Positions 62,812-64,000 of a stretch of 64,000 nucleotides of DNA are shown in pieces. This DNA comes from an uncultured Prevotellaceae bacterium (lineage in GTDB: Bacteria; Bacteroidota; Bacteroidia; Bacteroidales; Muribaculaceae). The notes under the pieces were generated by a model that worked only from the letters and a program-made list of their open reading frames with translations, was not told the DNA's origin and ran no database searches. Location of the stretch: assembly GCA_946409635.1 (NCBI GenBank), contig CAMJXD010000001.1, forward strand, positions 62,001-126,000, read 5' to 3'. Both the position numbers and the translations under genes were made by a program. How positions within the stretch are numbered: the stretch's first letter is position 1; each line of letters starts with the position of its first letter.

Positions 62812-63393
62812 TCAGTTGCCCACGACCACCTTGGCGTGGCGCAGCACCTTGTCGTTGATCATGTAGCCCTTGATGGTCGTGTCGATGACCTTGCCCTTCA
62901 TCGAGGGGTCGGGCGCCGGAAACATGGTCACGGCCTCGTGAACATCGGTGTCAAAGTCCTTGCCTGTCGAGTCGATGGCAGTGACATGCTGGCTCTCGAG
63001 GTATTTCACAAATTTATTGTAGATCAGGTCAACACCCTCCTTGAGGCTGTCGAGGTCGCCGCCCTTGTTGATGGCATCAAGTGCCCTCTCCAGGTCATCG
63101 ACAACGGGGAGCAGGTCGCGCATGGCGTTTTCGGTACCATTCTTGATGAGGTCAACCTTCTCCTTGGCCGTACGGCGGCGAAAGTTCTCAAAATCAGAGT
63201 AAAGGAACATGTACTCCTTCTTCTCATGCTCAAGCGCGGCCTCGAGGTCGGCAATCTTCTTCTCAGGGTCTTCCTGGTTTTCCTGTTCGGTCTGCTTGTC
63301 CTGGGGCTGTTCTACAGCCTTGTCCGGGTTGAGGTTTTCTTCCTGAGCGGCCTTGGGCTCGTCGTTTTGATTCTTTTTGTTCTTCTTAGACAT
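62812..63393 (-). CDS. grpE: Nucleotide exchange factor GrpE
   Basis: 193 residues. The charged, Gln/Glu-rich N-terminus (about 1-45) leads into a long coiled coil (KIADLEAALEHEKKEYMFLYSDFENFRRR) and a C-terminal beta wing (HEAVTMFPAPDPSMKGKVIDTTIKGYMINDKVLRHAKVVV). It releases ADP from DnaK. The order grpE-dnaJ on the same strand is the normal chaperone pairing and probably one transcript. No CIRCE-type operator seen upstream. Confidence 0.95.
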   Translation of the reverse strand: MSKKNKKNQNDEPKAAQEENLNPDKAVEQPQDKQTEQENQEDPEKKIADLEAALEHEKKEYMFLYSDFENFRRRTAKEKVDLIKNGTENAMRDLLPVVDDLERALDAINKGGDLDSLKEGVDLIYNKFVKYLESQHVTAIDSTGKDFDTDVHEAVTMFPAPDPSMKGKVIDTTIKGYMINDKVLRHAKVVVGN

Positions 63394-63459
63394 ATCGTAG
63401 TTGTGTTAAAATCGTTATACCTTACCAATTACTGCAAAAACCAGTCCAACATGGCCTGC

Positions 63460-64000
63460 TCACAGTTGCAGGACAAAGGTGGCGCAATCGGTAAAAGTGT
63501 CAGCCGCCATTGCTGCCAGTTTGTCATCATTAAAAATGCCAAATACCGTTGAGCCCGACCCCGACATGGCCGCATAGCGGGCACCGGCGTCCATCAGCCG
63601 GGTCTTGATGAGCCACAGCTGTGGCAAGGCTGCAAATACACTGGGCTCAAAATCGTTGGTGAGCACGCCGTCCCACATCTCGACGGGAGCGGCCGTCACC
63701 TCAGTAAGACTGACCGTGGCAGGAGCCGGGACAACACGGCTATAGGCCGTGCGGGTGTCTACCCCGACAGGCGGCTTGACCAGCAGGAGCGACATCCCCT
63801 TGAGGTCAACATCGACAGGCGACAGCACATCGCCGATGCCGGTTGCCATCATGGGACGGTTATAGATGAAGAACGCACAGTCGGCACCCAGCGTAGCAGC
63901 CATCGCCGCCAGGTCGCAGTCGGGCACCTTGAGGTCAAACATCTGGTTGAGCATCACCATCGTGTGGGCGGCATCGCTCGAGCCGCCACCCAGGCCGGCG
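63460..64000 (-). CDS. ispE: 4-diphosphocytidyl-2-C-methyl-D-erythritol kinase, C-terminal part
   Basis: GHMP-family kinase of the methylerythritol phosphate (non-mevalonate) isoprenoid route. About 180 C-terminal residues are visible; the N-terminus lies beyond base 64000. The ATP loop GLGGGSSDAAH is read right at the window edge, followed by LGADCAFFIYNRP and the C-terminal GSGSTVFGIF block (motif 3). It ends 66 bases upstream of grpE on the same strand. The edge makes it a partial gene, not a broken one. Confidence 0.93.
   Translation of the reverse strand, partial: AGLGGGSSDAAHTMVMLNQMFDLKVPDCDLAAMAATLGADCAFFIYNRPMMATGIGDVLSPVDVDLKGMSLLLVKPPVGVDTRTAYSRVVPAPATVSLTEVTAAPVEMWDGVLTNDFEPSVFAALPQLWLIKTRLMDAGARYAAMSGSGSTVFGIFNDDKLAAMAADTFTDCATFVLQL

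Overview
The window is a chromosomal segment of an anaerobic or microaerophilic gut-type Bacteroidales bacterium (phylum Bacteroidota), perhaps near Muribaculaceae or Prevotellaceae; the family is an inference. Supporting features are: BspA-like leucine-rich-repeat surface proteins, a MurF-alanine racemase fusion, a GSCFA protein, a PorE-like type IX secretion component with several putative cargo proteins, a C10 (streptopain-type) peptidase, DUF4492-cydAB, a 2-oxoacid:ferredoxin oxidoreductase cluster, and many promoters of the Bacteroidota form TTTG-N19-21-TAnnTTTG. Coding sequence is GC-rich and intergenic DNA is AT-rich. I see no integrase, transposase, phage, CRISPR array or rRNA. One tRNA (Ser-GGA) is present.

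Layout. 1-2.7 kb: 3' end of trpS, a YgjP/SprT-type metallopeptidase, and a convergent DUF2027/Smr protein. 2.7-5.9 kb (minus): DUF4492-cydA-cydB, the cytochrome bd oxidase. 6-10.6 kb: a giant BspA-like protein with a dockerin-type pair and SusE/F-like C-terminal domains. 10.7-18.8 kb (plus): GSCFA, murF-alr, a second LRR protein, tadA, an esterase, ansA and a DUF4253 lipoprotein. 18.9-20.0 kb (minus): aquaporin and a DUF4332 helix-hairpin-helix protein. 20.2-21.5 kb: a UDP-glucose dehydrogenase-like protein whose catalytic residues are replaced. 21.6-24.5 kb (minus): PorE-like protein and a secreted protein of unknown function. 24.7-29.3 kb: OPT transporter and a third BspA protein with dockerin repeats. 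29.3-31.0 kb (minus): secreted hydrolase and tRNA-Ser. 31.1-34.3 kb: RecD-like helicase and secreted endonuclease I. 34.4-37.1 kb (minus): four-gene 2-oxoacid:ferredoxin oxidoreductase. 37.1-38.9 kb: an AT-richer patch with two orphan exported proteins. 39.1-42.5 kb (minus): membrane pyrophosphatase and DUF2461. 42.8-47.3 kb: multidomain C10 peptidase. 47.5-54.1 kb: TetR-TolC-MFP-RND-PII-like efflux operon. 54.2-60.5 kb: putative porin, aminotransferase, solute-binding protein and a TPR protein. 60.6-64 kb (minus): RluA, DnaJ, GrpE and partial IspE.

How it fits together. Respiration (bd oxidase), ferredoxin-linked 2-oxoacid metabolism and a pyrophosphate-driven ion pump are the energy genes. 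Export is a strong theme: PorE-like anchor, BspA proteins, C10 peptidase, endonuclease I and several lipoproteins.

The observations most worth a second look are: (1) short tandem repeats built on TTAG or TTAA with periods of 7, 8 or 9, placed right after stop codons at four loci and inside a nested palindrome; (2) the UGD homologue lacking its catalytic Cys and Asn; (3) an 11-bp-arm palindrome lying inside the tetR promoter; (4) a PII-like protein closing the RND operon; (5) an exact -24/-12 sigma-54 motif that would force a later start for the TPR gene.
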